NCBI GenBank assembly: GCA_900766265.1 | Contig: CAAFUS010000002.1 | Span: 8,962-72,961, forward strand | Reading direction: 5' to 3' | Length of the DNA: 64,000 nt | From: Pseudomonadaceae bacterium | GTDB taxonomy: Bacteria; Pseudomonadota; Gammaproteobacteria; Pseudomonadales; Pseudomonadaceae | Shown: positions 9,354 to 17,626 of the stretch, piece by piece | Layout of the letters: every line of letters begins with the position of its first letter | Numbering within the stretch: the stretch's first letter is position 1 | Notes under the pieces: generated by a model | Databases searched by the model: none | Told to the model about the DNA's origin: nothing | Seen by the model: only the letters and a program-made list of their open reading frames with translations | Position numbers and translations under genes: made by a program

Positions 9354-12227
9354 ATGACAAGAACCACGATAAGACGAACGACCATCGCCACCCTGCTCGC
9401 GGTGGCGCTCTACAGCCTGCTGGGATTTGTGGTGCTGCCGGGCATTGCGCTGCACCTGATCAACGGGCAGCTCGAACGTCATGTCAACGCCCCTGCGAAG
9501 TTGCAGCGCATCGAATTCAACCCCTTCAGCCTCGAGCTTAGCCTGTTCGACCTGCGCATCGGCGAGCCCGGGGACGAGCAGTTGGGACTGGACCGGCTCT
9601 ACCTCGACCTTCAGTGGAGCAGTCTCTGGCAGCGCCGGCTGCATCTGGCCGATGTCGAACTGGAACGCCCCCGCGGCCAAGTCCGCTTCGCCAATGATGG
9701 TACGTTCAATCTTGCCCAGCTGTTCAACATCCCCGAAAGCGACGCGCCACCAGACGACGACGCGCAGACTTTTCCGTTGCGCATCGACCGCCTGCAACTG
9801 ATCCGCGGTTACCTGCGCCTTCAGGACCTGCAACCGCAAGAGCCGGTCGAGCTGGTCTACGACACCCTGAACCTGGAACTGCACAATCTGGCGACACGCG
9901 ATGACGCCCGCGCCGACATCAGTCTGGTGGCCAACAATCCGGCCGGCGGCGAACTGCAGTGGCAAGGGGAGCTCACCCTCGATCCCTTCACGTCCAAAGG
10001 AAGCCTGATCCTTAGCGGGGTGAATCTGCGTACCCTCTGGCCTTACGTCCAGCAATCAGTGCCTCTCGCACTGAGTGAAGGGCGCGTGAATGTCAGCAGC
10101 GACTACACCGTGGACCTGAGCGACGGCCTTTCCCTACGCCTGGACAACGCGCGCCTGGACTCGACGGCACTGGCCATCGACAGCCTCGAAGGCGAGCCGC
10201 TGCTACGCCTGATGTCCCTATCGGTCGGCGACACCTCGATGAGCCTGGCCGACCAGCGGGTAACCGTCGGCCAGCTGCGCCTGCACGGCCTGGAAACCTG
10301 GGTCGCACGCGAGGCCGACGGCGTCCTCGACTGGCAAAAGCGTTTTGCCGGGAATGCGGATGCAAGCGATGCAGCCAAGCAGGTGCCCGACCAGACGACG
10401 CAGCCCTGGCAGGTCCTACTCCGCGACGCCGCGCTCGAAGGTGCGACTGTGCACCTGGCCGACCACCTACCCGAGGGCGAGGTGACCCTCGACCTGACGC
10501 CACTCGACATTCACCTGCGCGACTTCGACAGCGCCGGCACCACCCCCTTCAGTCTGAGTGTCAATTCCGGCATCGGACGCCAGGGCAAACTCGGCGCCAA
10601 AGGCAGCATGCAGCTCACCCCCCTGAGCGGCCAGCTGGCCGTCACCCTGGACAGTCTGGACATGCGCATCGCCCAGGCCTATCTCAGTCCCTTCGTCCGC
10701 CTGGAGCTGCGCAGTGGCCGGCTCGATGGCGAACTCGCGGTCGACCTGCAGGGCGCCGAGCCGCTGGCTTTCAACGTTAGCGGCCGCGCCGGCATCAGCC
10801 AGCTGCATGCCCTGGACACCCTGCACAACCGCGACTTCCTCAAATGGCAGCGCCTGGACGTCGAAGGACTCGACTATCGCCACGGCACTCGCTTGGGCAT
10901 CGAGCGGGTAGCACTCGACGAACCTTATGCCCGTTTCATCATCAATCAGGACTTGACCACCAACATCAACGATCTGTTGATCGCGCAACCCGGATCAGAG
11001 GACAAGAGCGAACCGACACCGGGCGAGCCGCTGGCGATCCGCATCGGTCAGGTCGACATTACCCAGGGCTCGGCCAACTTCGCCGACTTCAGCCTTCGAC
11101 CGCCCTTCGCAACCGCCGTGCAGGAGCTCAACGGCCGTATCGGGACGCTCGACAGCCGCTCCGACAACCCAGCCAGCGTAGAGGTCGCCGGCAAGGTAGA
11201 CCGCTATGCACCGGTCAACATCAGCGGCAGCCTGACGCCCTTCGACCCGCTGCAAAACCTCGACATCGCGACGCGCTTTCGCCAGGTCGAACTGACCACC
11301 CTGACGCCCTACTCCAGCAAGTTCGCTGGCTACCGAATCCGCCGCGGTCGGCTCGACCTGGATTTGCACTACCGGATCCAGCAAGGCCAGCTGCGTGCTG
11401 AGAACAAGGTGGTTCTCGAACAGCTGCAGCTCGGCGAGCGCGTCGATAGCCCGGACGCCGTCGACCTCCCCATACGCCTGGCCGTGGCCCTGCTCAAGGA
11501 CAGCCGCGGCACCATCTCGCTGGAACTGCCAGTCCAGGGCGATCTCAACGACCCTCAGTTCGATGTCATGCCCATCGTCTGGCAGACGCTGCGTAACCTG
11601 GTCGTGCGGGCGGCCAAGGCGCCCTTTCGCTTCCTCGGCTCCCTGGTGGGCAACGACCAGGACGACTTGAACCGTATTGCCTTCGCCGCTGGCGACACCA
11701 GCCTCGACGCCCAGGCACGCCAGGCACTCGACGCCCTCGCCGCGGCGCTCAAGGAGCGGCCGGCCCTGCGCCTGGAAGTCGAAGGCATGAGCGCACGGCA
11801 AAGCGACGGCCCGCTGCTTGCTGAACAATGGCTCGAGCGCGAATACCAGAACATTTCCTACAACATGCGTCAGCGCCGGGGCGATCAGGTGCCTCGCGAC
11901 CCTTCGCAACTGGAAGTGGCCGACAGCGAGAAACCGGCCCTGCTGGAAGCCATTTACCGCAGCAGACTGCAGCAGCCGCCCCCGGAACCATGGCGGCAGC
12001 TGGACGAGGACGAGCGCGCCGAACGCCTGCGCCAGGCGATCCTCGATACCTGGAGCGGCAACACCGGTCTGCTCAGGCGTCTGGCACAAGCCCGAGCAGC
12101 GGCCATCAAGGAGCATCTGGTCGATCACGGCGGCCTGGAGGCAAGTCGCGTCTACCTGCTCGACACCGGCCTGACAGAACCCGACAATGGCCAGGTGAGC
12201 AGCCTGCTGCATCTAGGAAGCGACTAG
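9354..12227 (+). CDS. DUF748 (AsmA-like) envelope protein
   Basis: 957-residue protein with an N-terminal membrane anchor (about residues 10-35) followed by a very long beta-rich region typical of DUF748/AsmA-like proteins, beginning with RIEFNPFSLELSLFDLRIG. AsmA-like proteins are proposed to bridge inner and outer membranes and move lipids; that function is known for some relatives only. Near residues 780-810 it has an OmpA-like fragment (DAQARQALDALAAALK). The next gene starts 1 nt after its stop codon, suggesting one transcript with the two DUF2845 genes. Confidence 0.8.
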   Translation: MTRTTIRRTTIATLLAVALYSLLGFVVLPGIALHLINGQLERHVNAPAKLQRIEFNPFSLELSLFDLRIGEPGDEQLGLDRLYLDLQWSSLWQRRLHLADVELERPRGQVRFANDGTFNLAQLFNIPESDAPPDDDAQTFPLRIDRLQLIRGYLRLQDLQPQEPVELVYDTLNLELHNLATRDDARADISLVANNPAGGELQWQGELTLDPFTSKGSLILSGVNLRTLWPYVQQSVPLALSEGRVNVSSDYTVDLSDGLSLRLDNARLDSTALAIDSLEGEPLLRLMSLSVGDTSMSLADQRVTVGQLRLHGLETWVAREADGVLDWQKRFAGNADASDAAKQVPDQTTQPWQVLLRDAALEGATVHLADHLPEGEVTLDLTPLDIHLRDFDSAGTTPFSLSVNSGIGRQGKLGAKGSMQLTPLSGQLAVTLDSLDMRIAQAYLSPFVRLELRSGRLDGELAVDLQGAEPLAFNVSGRAGISQLHALDTLHNRDFLKWQRLDVEGLDYRHGTRLGIERVALDEPYARFIINQDLTTNINDLLIAQPGSEDKSEPTPGEPLAIRIGQVDITQGSANFADFSLRPPFATAVQELNGRIGTLDSRSDNPASVEVAGKVDRYAPVNISGSLTPFDPLQNLDIATRFRQVELTTLTPYSSKFAGYRIRRGRLDLDLHYRIQQGQLRAENKVVLEQLQLGERVDSPDAVDLPIRLAVALLKDSRGTISLELPVQGDLNDPQFDVMPIVWQTLRNLVVRAAKAPFRFLGSLVGNDQDDLNRIAFAAGDTSLDAQARQALDALAAALKERPALRLEVEGMSARQSDGPLLAEQWLEREYQNISYNMRQRRGDQVPRDPSQLEVADSEKPALLEAIYRSRLQQPPPEPWRQLDEDERAERLRQAILDTWSGNTGLLRRLAQARAAAIKEHLVDHGGLEASRVYLLDTGLTEPDNGQVSSLLHLGSD

Positions 12228-12228
12228 C

Positions 12229-12528
12229 ATGACCCCGATCCCATCTCTCTTCTGCCTGAGCGCCATGCTGGCCTGCGCCAGTGCCGCCCACGCCGACACC
12301 ATGCGTTGCGGCAGCCAGCTGGTCAGCACGGGGGACCGTACATTCGAAGTCGAGCGTAAATGCGGCCCGCCGGCGCACAGCGACCTGGTCGGCTATGCCC
12401 TCGGCCGTAACGATCGACAGGAATTCAAGCTGGAAGAATGGGTATACGGCCCGAGCAACGGCTCGATCAACATCCTGACGTTCGAAGGCAACCGCCTGGT
12501 TCGCATCGAAACGCGCCGCAGCAATTGA
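12229..12528 (+). CDS. DUF2845 secreted protein, copy 1
   Basis: 99-residue protein with a cleavable signal peptide (cleavage near AAHA-DT) and the DUF2845 pattern MRCGSQLVSTGD, KCGPPAHSD, LEEWVYGPSNG and LTFEGNRLVRIET. Two conserved cysteines could form a disulfide in the periplasm. Function unknown. It immediately follows the DUF748 gene and has a paralogue directly downstream. Confidence 0.78.
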   Translation: MTPIPSLFCLSAMLACASAAHADTMRCGSQLVSTGDRTFEVERKCGPPAHSDLVGYALGRNDRQEFKLEEWVYGPSNGSINILTFEGNRLVRIETRRSN

Positions 12529-12542
12529 AACGGAGATGCATC

Positions 12543-12845
12543 ATGACCAAGCGGTTAGCTGTCCTGGCGCTGGCCCTATGGGCACCCGTGGCGCTGGCCT
12601 CGTCGACCTACCGCTGCGGCAGCCAGCTGGTGAGCAGGGATGCCACCACGAGCGAGGTTCTGAGCAAGTGCGGACCGCCAGCGAGCGATAACCTGATCGG
12701 TTTCAAGGAAGTGGTGGACGTCTACGGATTTCGCAATGAGGTGCAGGTCGAGGAATGGATCTACGGGCCGAACAACGGGATGCTGCATTACCTGCGCTTC
12801 GAAGGTAATCGCCTGATGCGCATCGACAGCCGACGCGGCCAATAA
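12543..12845 (+). CDS. DUF2845 secreted protein, copy 2
   Basis: 100-residue paralogue of the preceding gene: signal peptide ending near ALAS, then YRCGSQLVSRDA, SKCGPPASDN, VEEWIYGPNNG and LRFEGNRLMRIDS. It begins 14 nt after copy 1, with GGAGATGC before the ATG at 12543. The duplication has diverged substantially, so it is not recent. Function unknown. Confidence 0.78.
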   Translation: MTKRLAVLALALWAPVALASSTYRCGSQLVSRDATTSEVLSKCGPPASDNLIGFKEVVDVYGFRNEVQVEEWIYGPNNGMLHYLRFEGNRLMRIDSRRGQ

Positions 12846-12870
12846 AAAAACCCCACGCACTGGCGTGGGG
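12844..12870 (-). terminator. Intrinsic terminator downstream of the BON gene
   Basis: CCCCACGC (12851-12858) pairs with GCGTGGGG (12863-12870) across a 4-nt loop. The A7 run at 12844-12850 becomes a T tract on the minus strand, so it serves the minus-strand BON gene; on the plus strand it may weakly end the DUF2845 transcript. Confidence 0.85.
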
Positions 12871-12907
12871 TTCGTCTGCCATGCAAGGGGAACATGGCCT
12901 AACAAAC

Positions 12908-13279
12908 TCAGTCGGCGGTTTTCAGGCCGTCGGCAGAAACGTTACGCACGCCTTCTACTCCCTTGGCCTTGGATATGGCCATTTCCTTTTCGGCTTCGGT
13001 AGCCACGGTGCCGCTCAGCGACACGATGCCGTCCTTGGTTTCGACTTCGATGTCCATGCCGGGAGTGGAGCCCTCGGCCAGCAGGACCGACTTCACTTTG
13101 GTGGTGATCCAGGTATCGGACACGGCATCGCCGGCTTCTCGTGCTTCGTTTGCGGCGAGCATCAGGGCATCCGACTGGCCCAACGCAGGAGTGCTGTCGG
13201 CAAAGGCTACGCCAGCGAACGGAAAGCTCAGGGCAGCGGTAACGACGGTGGCAGCTACGGAAGTCTGGATCTTTTTCAT
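12908..13279 (-). CDS. Periplasmic BON-domain protein
   Basis: 123 residues with a signal peptide (cleavage near AFA-DS) and one BON domain at about residues 53-120 (DTWITTKVKSVLLAEG, VETKDGIVSLSGTV, VEGVRNVSADG). BON proteins of the OsmY type bind phospholipid or envelope components and are usually stress-linked. AGGAGT precedes the ATG. The gene has its own terminator and a canonical sigma-54 promoter, which suggests control by an enhancer-binding protein. Confidence 0.85.
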   Translation of the reverse strand: MKKIQTSVAATVVTAALSFPFAGVAFADSTPALGQSDALMLAANEAREAGDAVSDTWITTKVKSVLLAEGSTPGMDIEVETKDGIVSLSGTVATEAEKEMAISKAKGVEGVRNVSADGLKTAD

Positions 13280-13307
13280 CGAGTTACTCCTATCTTTCTC
13301 ATGGTTT

Positions 13308-13330
13308 CCGCAGCGTGACTCCGGCTGCGG
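13308..13330 (-). other. Hairpin in the 5' leader of the BON gene
   Basis: CCGCAGC (13308-13314) pairs with GCTGCGG (13324-13330) in the untranslated leader between the sigma-54 promoter and the start codon. Function unknown. Confidence 0.5.
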
Positions 13331-13347
13331 ATTACACTTCTACCGTC

Positions 13348-13362
13348 GCAAGCCGCGTGCCA
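13348..13362 (-). promoter_or_regulatory. Sigma-54 promoter of the BON gene
   Basis: The minus strand reads TGGCACGCGGCTTGC: the -24 GG and -12 GC are 10 nt apart, matching the RpoN consensus TGGCAC-N5-TTGC exactly. Predicted start is near 13337, giving a leader of about 58 nt. Upstream (13420-13480) lie short palindromes around TGCATATTGCA that could bind an activator; its identity is unknown. Confidence 0.82.
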
Positions 13363-13498
13363 AACGAACGAAAGAACAAAATGCCTTTGAAAACAATCAC
13401 TTATATCGAAGAACAAACAGCCGGAAAAATGCATATTGCATGTTGACCTTGCACCGCACGTGCAACTTGCAATGTAGCTGAGAACGTCCGAACCAATG

Positions 13499-13524
13499 AA
13501 AAAGGGCCCCGAAGGGCCCTTTTT
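13499..13524 (-). terminator. Intrinsic terminator after pnp
   Basis: AAAAAGGGCCC (13499-13509) pairs with GGGCCCTTTTT (13514-13524) around a CGAA tetraloop; symmetrical, so it can work on both strands. Confidence 0.92.
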
Positions 13525-13540
13525 GAAACGCTGGCGAAAG

Positions 13541-15646
13541 TCAGACGCCAGAAGCTTCGGCTGCCGCCACATCCTTAATCGACAGTTTGATACGACCGCG
13601 GTTGTCCACGTCCAGTACCAGCACCTTCACTTCCTGACCTTCCTTGAGCACGTCGGTGACCTTCTCGACACGCTGATCGCTCAGCATCGAGATGTGCACG
13701 AGACCATCCTTGCCCGGCAGGATGTTGACGAAGGCGCCGAAATCGACGATGCGCTCGACGCGACCCACGTAGATCTTGCCGATCTCGGCTTCGGCAGTGA
13801 TGCTCAGCACGCGCTGCTTGGCAGCTTCGGCTGCATCCTTGGTTTCGCCGAAGATTTTGATCGAGCCGTCATCCTCGATGTCGATCGAGGCCTTGGTCTC
13901 TTCGCAGATGCTGCGAATGGTGGCGCCGCCCTTGCCGATCACATCGCGAATCTTGTCCTGATCGATCTTCATCGCGATCATGGTCGGCGCGTTGGCCGAC
14001 AGCTCGCTGCGCGACTGCGCGATCACTTGGTTCATCTGGCCGAGGATGTTCAGGCGCGCTTCCAGGGCCTGGCCCAGGGCGATTTCCATGATCTCTTCGG
14101 TGATACCCTGGATCTTGATGTCCATCTGCAGCGCGGTTACACCCTTGGCGGTACCGGCAACCTTGAAGTCCATGTCGCCCAGATGGTCTTCGTCACCTAG
14201 GATGTCGGTCAGCACGGCGAACTTCTCGCCTTCCTTGACCAGACCCATGGCGATACCGGCCACCGGGGCCTTCATCGGCACACCCGCATCCATCAGTGCC
14301 AGCGAGGCGCCGCAGACGGATGCCATGGAGCTGGACCCGTTGGATTCGGTGATTTCCGACACCACACGGATGGTGTACGGGAATTCGTCGGCGTTCGGCA
14401 GCATGGCGGCGACACCGCGACGGGCCAGACGGCCATGGCCGATTTCACGACGGCCCGTGGCGCCCATGCGACCACACTCGCCTACCGAGTAAGGCGGGAA
14501 GTTGTAGTGCAGCATGAAGGCGTCTTTCTTTTCGCCTTCCAGGGTATCGAGCAGCTGGGCGTCGCGTGCGGTACCGAGGGTCGCGACCACCAGGGCCTGG
14601 GTTTCGCCACGGGTGAACAGCGCCGAACCGTGAGTCTTGTCCAGAACGCCGACTTCGATGTTCAGGCCACGCACGGTACGGGTGTCACGGCCGTCGATGC
14701 GCGGCTTGCCGTTGACGATGTTTTCACGGACGGTGCGGTATTCGATCTCGCCGAAGGCATCCTTGACCTCGCTCGCGGATGGCTGACCTTCCTCGCCGGA
14801 GAATTTCGCGACAACCTGGTCACGCAGCTCGCCCAGGCGGGCATAGCGATCCTGCTTGATGATGATGGTGTAGGCCTGGGAGATGGCTTCGCCGAATTCG
14901 CTGCGGATGGCATCGAGCAGTGCGGTGTTGGGAGCGGTGGGCTGCCAGTCCCAGCGCGGCTTGCCGGCTTCGGCGGCGAGTTCGGAGACGGCCTGGATGA
15001 CTGTCTGGAATTCGTCATGGGCGAACAGCACGGCGCCCAGCATCTGGTCTTCGGTCAGTTCCTTGGCTTCGGATTCGACCATCAGCACGGCGTCCTTGGT
15101 ACCAGCCACGACCATGTCGAGGCTGGATGCCTTGAGCTGTTCGTAGGTCGGGTTCAGCAGGTAGCCGGTTTCCGGATGGAAGGCCACGCGAGCGGCGCCG
15201 ATGGGGCCATCGAACGGAATGCCGGAAATGGCCAGCGCGGCCGAGGTGCCAATCATCGCGGCGATGTCCGGATCGGTCTTCTTGCTGGTGGAGACCACGG
15301 TGCAGATGACCTGTACTTCGTTCTGGAAACCTTCCGGGAACAGCGGACGGATCGGGCGATCGATCAGACGCGAGGTCAGGGTTTCCTTTTCCGAAGGACG
15401 AGCTTCGCGCTTGAAGAAGCCGCCCGGGATCTTGCCGGCTGCGTAGGTCTTCTCCTGATAGTGCACCGACAGCGGGAAAAAGCCCTTGCTCGGGTCTGCG
15501 GTCTTGGCACCGACCACGGTGACCAGCACGGTGACGTCATCGTCGACGGTGACCAGCACGGCACCGGAGGCCTGGCGAGCGATACGGCCCGTCTCGAGGG
15601 TTACGGTCGACTGACCGAACTGAAACTTCTTGATTACCGGGTTCAC
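13541..15646 (-). CDS. pnp: Polynucleotide phosphorylase
   Basis: 701-residue 3'-5' phosphorolytic exoribonuclease and degradosome component. Domains in order: RNase PH 1 (about 10-140), helical linker, RNase PH 2 (about 320-540, with GRDTRTVRGL at its start), KH domain (about 553-615, IGKGGATIRSI) and S1 domain (about 620-690, IYVGRVERIVDFGAFVNI). Normal length. It follows rpsO as in most gammaproteobacteria; PNPase levels are usually controlled by RNase III cutting of the rpsO-pnp leader. Confidence 0.97.
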   Translation of the reverse strand: MNPVIKKFQFGQSTVTLETGRIARQASGAVLVTVDDDVTVLVTVVGAKTADPSKGFFPLSVHYQEKTYAAGKIPGGFFKREARPSEKETLTSRLIDRPIRPLFPEGFQNEVQVICTVVSTSKKTDPDIAAMIGTSAALAISGIPFDGPIGAARVAFHPETGYLLNPTYEQLKASSLDMVVAGTKDAVLMVESEAKELTEDQMLGAVLFAHDEFQTVIQAVSELAAEAGKPRWDWQPTAPNTALLDAIRSEFGEAISQAYTIIIKQDRYARLGELRDQVVAKFSGEEGQPSASEVKDAFGEIEYRTVRENIVNGKPRIDGRDTRTVRGLNIEVGVLDKTHGSALFTRGETQALVVATLGTARDAQLLDTLEGEKKDAFMLHYNFPPYSVGECGRMGATGRREIGHGRLARRGVAAMLPNADEFPYTIRVVSEITESNGSSSMASVCGASLALMDAGVPMKAPVAGIAMGLVKEGEKFAVLTDILGDEDHLGDMDFKVAGTAKGVTALQMDIKIQGITEEIMEIALGQALEARLNILGQMNQVIAQSRSELSANAPTMIAMKIDQDKIRDVIGKGGATIRSICEETKASIDIEDDGSIKIFGETKDAAEAAKQRVLSITAEAEIGKIYVGRVERIVDFGAFVNILPGKDGLVHISMLSDQRVEKVTDVLKEGQEVKVLVLDVDNRGRIKLSIKDVAAAEASGV

Positions 15647-15731
15647 GGTGTTTTCCTTCTCTGTGTTGCCTTGGGGGAAATCGTGGGAAGCAGCGGGAGT
15701 CGGACCCGAACTGTTTCATCCAGAAAGCTAA

Positions 15732-15794
15732 AAGCTGGGAGCCCGAAGCTGTAAGCGGGAAAATCCCTGGCTTTCAACTTCAAGCTCCCAGCTT
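15732..15794 (-). repeat. Inverted repeat between rpsO and pnp
   Basis: AAGCTGGGAGC (15732-15742) and GCTCCCAGCTT (15784-15794) form an 11-bp perfect stem with a 41-nt loop that contains more AGCTT-like words. It may be the rpsO terminator or the RNase III target for pnp control, and resembles the palindrome in the infB-rbfA gap. Confidence 0.6.
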
Positions 15795-15815
15795 CTTGCT
15801 TGTGGCAAACGTCGC

Positions 15816-16085
15816 TTAGCGACGCAGACCCAGGCGGCCGATCAGGCTGCTGTAACGAGTGGTGTCCTTACCCTTCAGGTAGTCCAGCAGCTTGCGGCGC
15901 TGGTTGACCATACGGATCAGGCCACGACGCGAGTGGTGATCTTTGCCGTTGGCCTTGAAGTGGTCCTGCAGCTTGTTGATGTTAGCGGTGAGCAGGGCTA
16001 CCTGCACTTCCGGAGAACCGGTATCGCCTTCACCCTGCTTGTACTCGTTTACGATCTGGGCTTTTTCTTCAACGCTCAGTGCCAT
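15816..16085 (-). CDS. rpsO: 30S ribosomal protein S15
   Basis: 89 residues, exactly the usual length. Signature DHFKANGKDHHSRRGLIRMV and C-terminus TTRYSSLIGRLGLRR are present. S15 binds the 16S rRNA central domain. It lies between truB and pnp, in the standard order; GGAGC precedes the ATG. Confidence 0.98.
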   Translation of the reverse strand: MALSVEEKAQIVNEYKQGEGDTGSPEVQVALLTANINKLQDHFKANGKDHHSRRGLIRMVNQRRKLLDYLKGKDTTRYSSLIGRLGLRR

Positions 16086-16203
16086 GTTAGGGCTCCTTGA
16101 GTGAACAGGCCGGGAATCGCTTCCCGTGTTTTAAAGAGAGGTATGACCGTGCCTGCTGACAGCCACCCTCTGAACACGCCGCGCAAGGCGCCGCGTGCAA
16201 CGG

Positions 16204-17121
16204 TCATTCCGACCGAATCAATCGACGCGGCGCGATCCGCCCGTCGTCGCTCACCTCACCGATACCGATGAAGCGACCGTTGTGGTCCTGTACCCGGACC
16301 ATGCCGTATTTCGGCGCCTCCGGTGCCCGCACTGGCTGACCCTGCAGCCAGTAGAACGCGCTGTGCTCGGAGAAGTGTAGCAGGGGCCAATGCTCCAGCC
16401 CGCTGTCGACCGGCTTCAAGAACGCATCGAGTGCCGGCGCACCGCCCTCTGCATGGGCCTGCTCCAACGCCTCGAGACTGATCGTATGCGACAGGTCGAA
16501 GGGACCGGCCTGCGTCCGGCGCAGCTCGGCGACATGCGCGCCGCAGCCAAGCAGCTCGCCGATATCCTCGACCAGCGTGCGGATATAGGTGCCCTTGCTG
16601 CAGGCAACTGCCAGACGCGCGGTCTCGCCGTCGAGCTCGAGCAACTCCAGGCGCGCAATGGTAACAGAACGCGCTTCGCGCTCCACCACCTCTCCTGCCC
16701 GAGCAAGCTTGTACAGCGGCTGGCCATCGCGCTTGATTGCCGAATACATCGGCGGCACCTGCAGGATATCGCCACGAAAACGTGGCAACACCGATTCCAG
16801 CCGCGCGTGATCGACCTCCACCGGCCGGCGCAGGAGCACCTCGCCCTCGGCATCGGCGGTCGTAGTCGTCACGCCCAGCTGCAGGCGCGTCTCGTAGCCC
16901 TTGTCCGCATCGAGCAGGTACTGCGAAAACTTGGTCGCCTCTCCGAAACAGAGCGGCAGCACGCCGGTCGCCAACGGATCGAGGCTGCCGGTGTGACCGG
17001 CCTTCTCGGCATTGAGCAGCCAGCGCACCTTCTGCAGCGCGGCGTTGGACGTCAGCCCCTTGGGCTTGTCGAGCAGCATGATGCCGCTGACGGCACGCCT
17101 GACACGTTTGACCTGCGCCAC
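16204..17121 (-). CDS. truB: tRNA pseudouridine-55 synthase
   Basis: 305 residues. Makes pseudouridine 55 in the T-loop of tRNAs. Catalytic Asp48 is in GHTGSLDPLATGVLP; other family blocks are LDKPKGLTSNAALQ, PPMYSAIKRDGQPLY and CSKGTYIRTLVEDIG. The C-terminal PUA-like part is present. It starts 3 nt after rbfA, so the two are almost certainly translated from one mRNA. Confidence 0.97.
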   Translation of the reverse strand: MAQVKRVRRAVSGIMLLDKPKGLTSNAALQKVRWLLNAEKAGHTGSLDPLATGVLPLCFGEATKFSQYLLDADKGYETRLQLGVTTTTADAEGEVLLRRPVEVDHARLESVLPRFRGDILQVPPMYSAIKRDGQPLYKLARAGEVVEREARSVTIARLELLELDGETARLAVACSKGTYIRTLVEDIGELLGCGAHVAELRRTQAGPFDLSHTISLEALEQAHAEGGAPALDAFLKPVDSGLEHWPLLHFSEHSAFYWLQGQPVRAPEAPKYGMVRVQDHNGRFIGIGEVSDDGRIAPRRLIRSE

Positions 17122-17124
17122 GGG

Positions 17125-17514
17125 TTACTCCTTCGCGTCGTCTTCGTGCTTGCGGTCCTCTGCGACCGCCCGTTCGATCAGCGCGGCCAGCTCGACGCCG
17201 CGGCGGACGCTCGCATCGTAATGGAAGCGAAGCTGCGGAATGGTCCGGACCTTCATCGATCTGCCGAGCTGCATGCGCAGGAATCCGGCGGCTTCGTTGA
17301 GGATACGTACGCTCTCCTTGACCGCCTCGGCATCGTCGTCCTTGCCCATGACAGTGATAAAGATCTGCGCATGGGAGAGATCGCGGCTGACGTCGACCGC
17401 CGTGACGGTGATCAGCCCAAGACGCGGATCTTTGATCTCGCGCTGTATCAAAGATGCCAGCTCACGCTGCATCTGATCGCCGATACGCTGGGTACGGCTG
17501 AATTCTTTGGCCAT
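17125..17514 (-). CDS. rbfA: 30S ribosome-binding factor A
   Basis: 129 residues; assists late 30S maturation and cold adaptation. Starts MAKEFSRTQRIGDQMQREL and contains SHAQIFITVM and RTIPQLRFHYD, the KH-like fold signature. The open frame extends upstream to 17778 inside infB, but ATG 17514 gives the conserved N-terminus. 112 nt separate it from infB, filled by a perfect palindrome. Confidence 0.96.
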   Translation of the reverse strand: MAKEFSRTQRIGDQMQRELASLIQREIKDPRLGLITVTAVDVSRDLSHAQIFITVMGKDDDAEAVKESVRILNEAAGFLRMQLGRSMKVRTIPQLRFHYDASVRRGVELAALIERAVAEDRKHEDDAKE

Positions 17515-17570
17515 AAAATCTGCCTCGAGCTGCCTGTGCAGCTTAAAAAACGATCTCGCTGCAAAGGCAA

Positions 17571-17606
17571 ACGGCAAGCTTCCGGGTTGCCCCTGAAGCT
17601 TGCCGT
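17571..17606 (-). repeat. Perfect inverted repeat in the infB-rbfA gap
   Basis: ACGGCAAGCTTC (17571-17582) pairs perfectly with GAAGCTTGCCGT (17595-17606), 12 bp with a 12-nt loop and no strong T tract. Similar AGCTT-rich palindromes occur in the rpsO-pnp gap. Confidence 0.65.
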
Positions 17607-17626
17607 CTGAGGCTTGCAGCTGCTGT

